Assembly: GCA_904501875.1 (NCBI GenBank)
Contig: CAJGCQ010000025.1
Coordinates: 1 to 12,876 of the forward strand
From: Clostridiaceae bacterium
Lineage (GTDB): Bacteria; Bacillota; Clostridia; Oscillospirales; Acutalibacteraceae
DNA: 12,876 bases
Direction: 5' to 3'
Positions 12,322 through 12,876 of this stretch are shown one piece after another (position 1 is the first letter of the stretch; the number at the start of each line of letters is the position of its first letter). A program made the position numbers and the translations under genes. The notes under the pieces were generated by a model that worked only from the letters and a program-made list of their open reading frames with translations, had not been told where the DNA came from and did not search any database.

Positions 12322-12876
12322 AGCGTTTTTACAAGCTCCTTAAGGTAGCTTTTCAGCTCTTCCTTAATTTCGGGGTGATTTAGTCCTACCTCTATATTCG
12401 CTCTAAGCATACCGAATTTATTGCCCATATCATAGCGTATACCGCTGAAATCAACACCTACCATACCGTATTCCACCGCAAGCTCCCGCATAGCGTCGGT
12501 AAGCTGAAGCTCTCCGCCCACGCCTAAGGGGGTGCGCTCTAAGATACTGAAAATCTCGCTGTCCAGCACACAGCGGCCTAAGACAGAGTAATTGGAAAAT
12601 TTCTTGTCAAGGCTGGGCTTTTCAATCATATCACTGACTGCGAAATTTTTATCGTCAATTCTTTCGGTTTTTAATGAACAATATTTAACAACAAGCTCAT
12701 CGGGGACTTCCTTTATGCCCACAACGCTTTTGCCATATTTTTCGTAAGCCTCGCAAAGCTCGCCTATAGCGGGGATTTCACCCACTATAACATCATCGCC
12801 GTAAAGGACGGCAAAGGGCTCGTCCCCCACAAATTCCTTTGCACGAAGCACCGCATCGCCAAGACCTTTGGTTTCC
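12318..12876 (-). CDS. galU: UTP-glucose-1-phosphate uridylyltransferase, C-terminal part
   Basis: Open to the right edge, so the 5' end is outside the window. The visible 185 residues begin ETKGLGDAVLRAKEFVGDEP and continue PFAVLYGDDV, YSVLGRCVLDSEIF, GVGGELQLTDAMREL and RYDMGNKFGMLRANIEVGL, all characteristic of bacterial GalU. About 100-110 N-terminal residues with the nucleotide-binding GxGTR loop are missing; an internal GTG at 12851 is not the true start. The enzyme makes UDP-glucose from UTP and glucose-1-phosphate for glycolipids, wall glycans and galactose use. Its TGA overlaps the GTG start of the HAD gene. Confidence 0.95.
   Translation of the reverse strand, partial: ETKGLGDAVLRAKEFVGDEPFAVLYGDDVIVGEIPAIGELCEAYEKYGKSVVGIKEVPDELVVKYCSLKTERIDDKNFAVSDMIEKPSLDKKFSNYSVLGRCVLDSEIFSILERTPLGVGGELQLTDAMRELAVEYGMVGVDFSGIRYDMGNKFGMLRANIEVGLNHPEIKEELKSYLKELVKTL

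Overview
The window reads as chromosomal DNA of a low-to-mid GC Gram-positive bacterium, most likely a Clostridia member (Oscillospirales/Ruminococcaceae-like). This rests on strong AGGAGG-type ribosome binding sites, consensus sigma-A promoters (TTGACA...TATAAT), Gram-positive forms of MurA, YidC, Jag and L34, and a WalJ-RlmH pair. The assignment is inference from protein style and gene order. Nearly every gene lies on the minus strand, so the region is best read from right to left.

Region 1 (about 12.9 to 9.76 kb) is a small carbohydrate/housekeeping block: the 3' part of galU (UTP-glucose-1-phosphate uridylyltransferase, cut by the window edge), a YjjG-like HAD phosphatase joined to it by a GTGA stop/start overlap, a plus-strand alpha/beta hydrolase of the acetyl-xylan-esterase-like type with its own promoter, and manA (mannose-6-phosphate isomerase).

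Region 2 (9.7 to 6.87 kb) is the rpmH-rnpA-yidD-yidC-jag cluster that usually lies beside dnaA/oriC. It encodes L34, the RNase P protein, membrane-insertion factors YidD and YidC, and the RNA-binding protein Jag/KhpB. No dnaA or convincing DnaA box is visible upstream; manA lies there instead. A consensus promoter precedes rpmH and a terminator follows jag.

Region 3 (6.77 to 4.07 kb) is a murA-walJ-rlmH operon driven by a perfect-consensus promoter (cell-wall precursor synthesis, a metallo-beta-lactamase-fold nuclease, and a 23S rRNA methyltransferase).

Region 4 (4.05 to 0.86 kb) is the rpmG-secE-nusG-rplK-rplA transcription/translation/secretion operon. Its promoter is embedded in the rlmH terminator hairpin. 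Its SecE carries a four-helix membrane extension. Between nusG and rplK lie a 191-bp inverted-repeat-bounded element and a leader that mimics the L1 site of 23S rRNA. The usual rplJ-rplL continuation is absent: the operon ends in a terminator.

Region 5 (0.82 kb to the left edge) holds an initiator tRNA-fMet gene with promoter and terminator, then about 650 bp without a credible protein gene. That stretch contains two terminator-plus-tRNA-3'-end fragments, two copies of an 81-bp GC-rich direct repeat, anticodon-arm-like fragments, and a structured repeat at the edge.

The most interesting observations are the promoter nested inside a terminator at 3993-4051, the tRNA/terminator/repeat units next to tRNA-fMet, the SecE fusion, and an apparent relocation of the YidC groove arginine. 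I did not find a defence system, CRISPR array, prophage or other obviously new multigene system.
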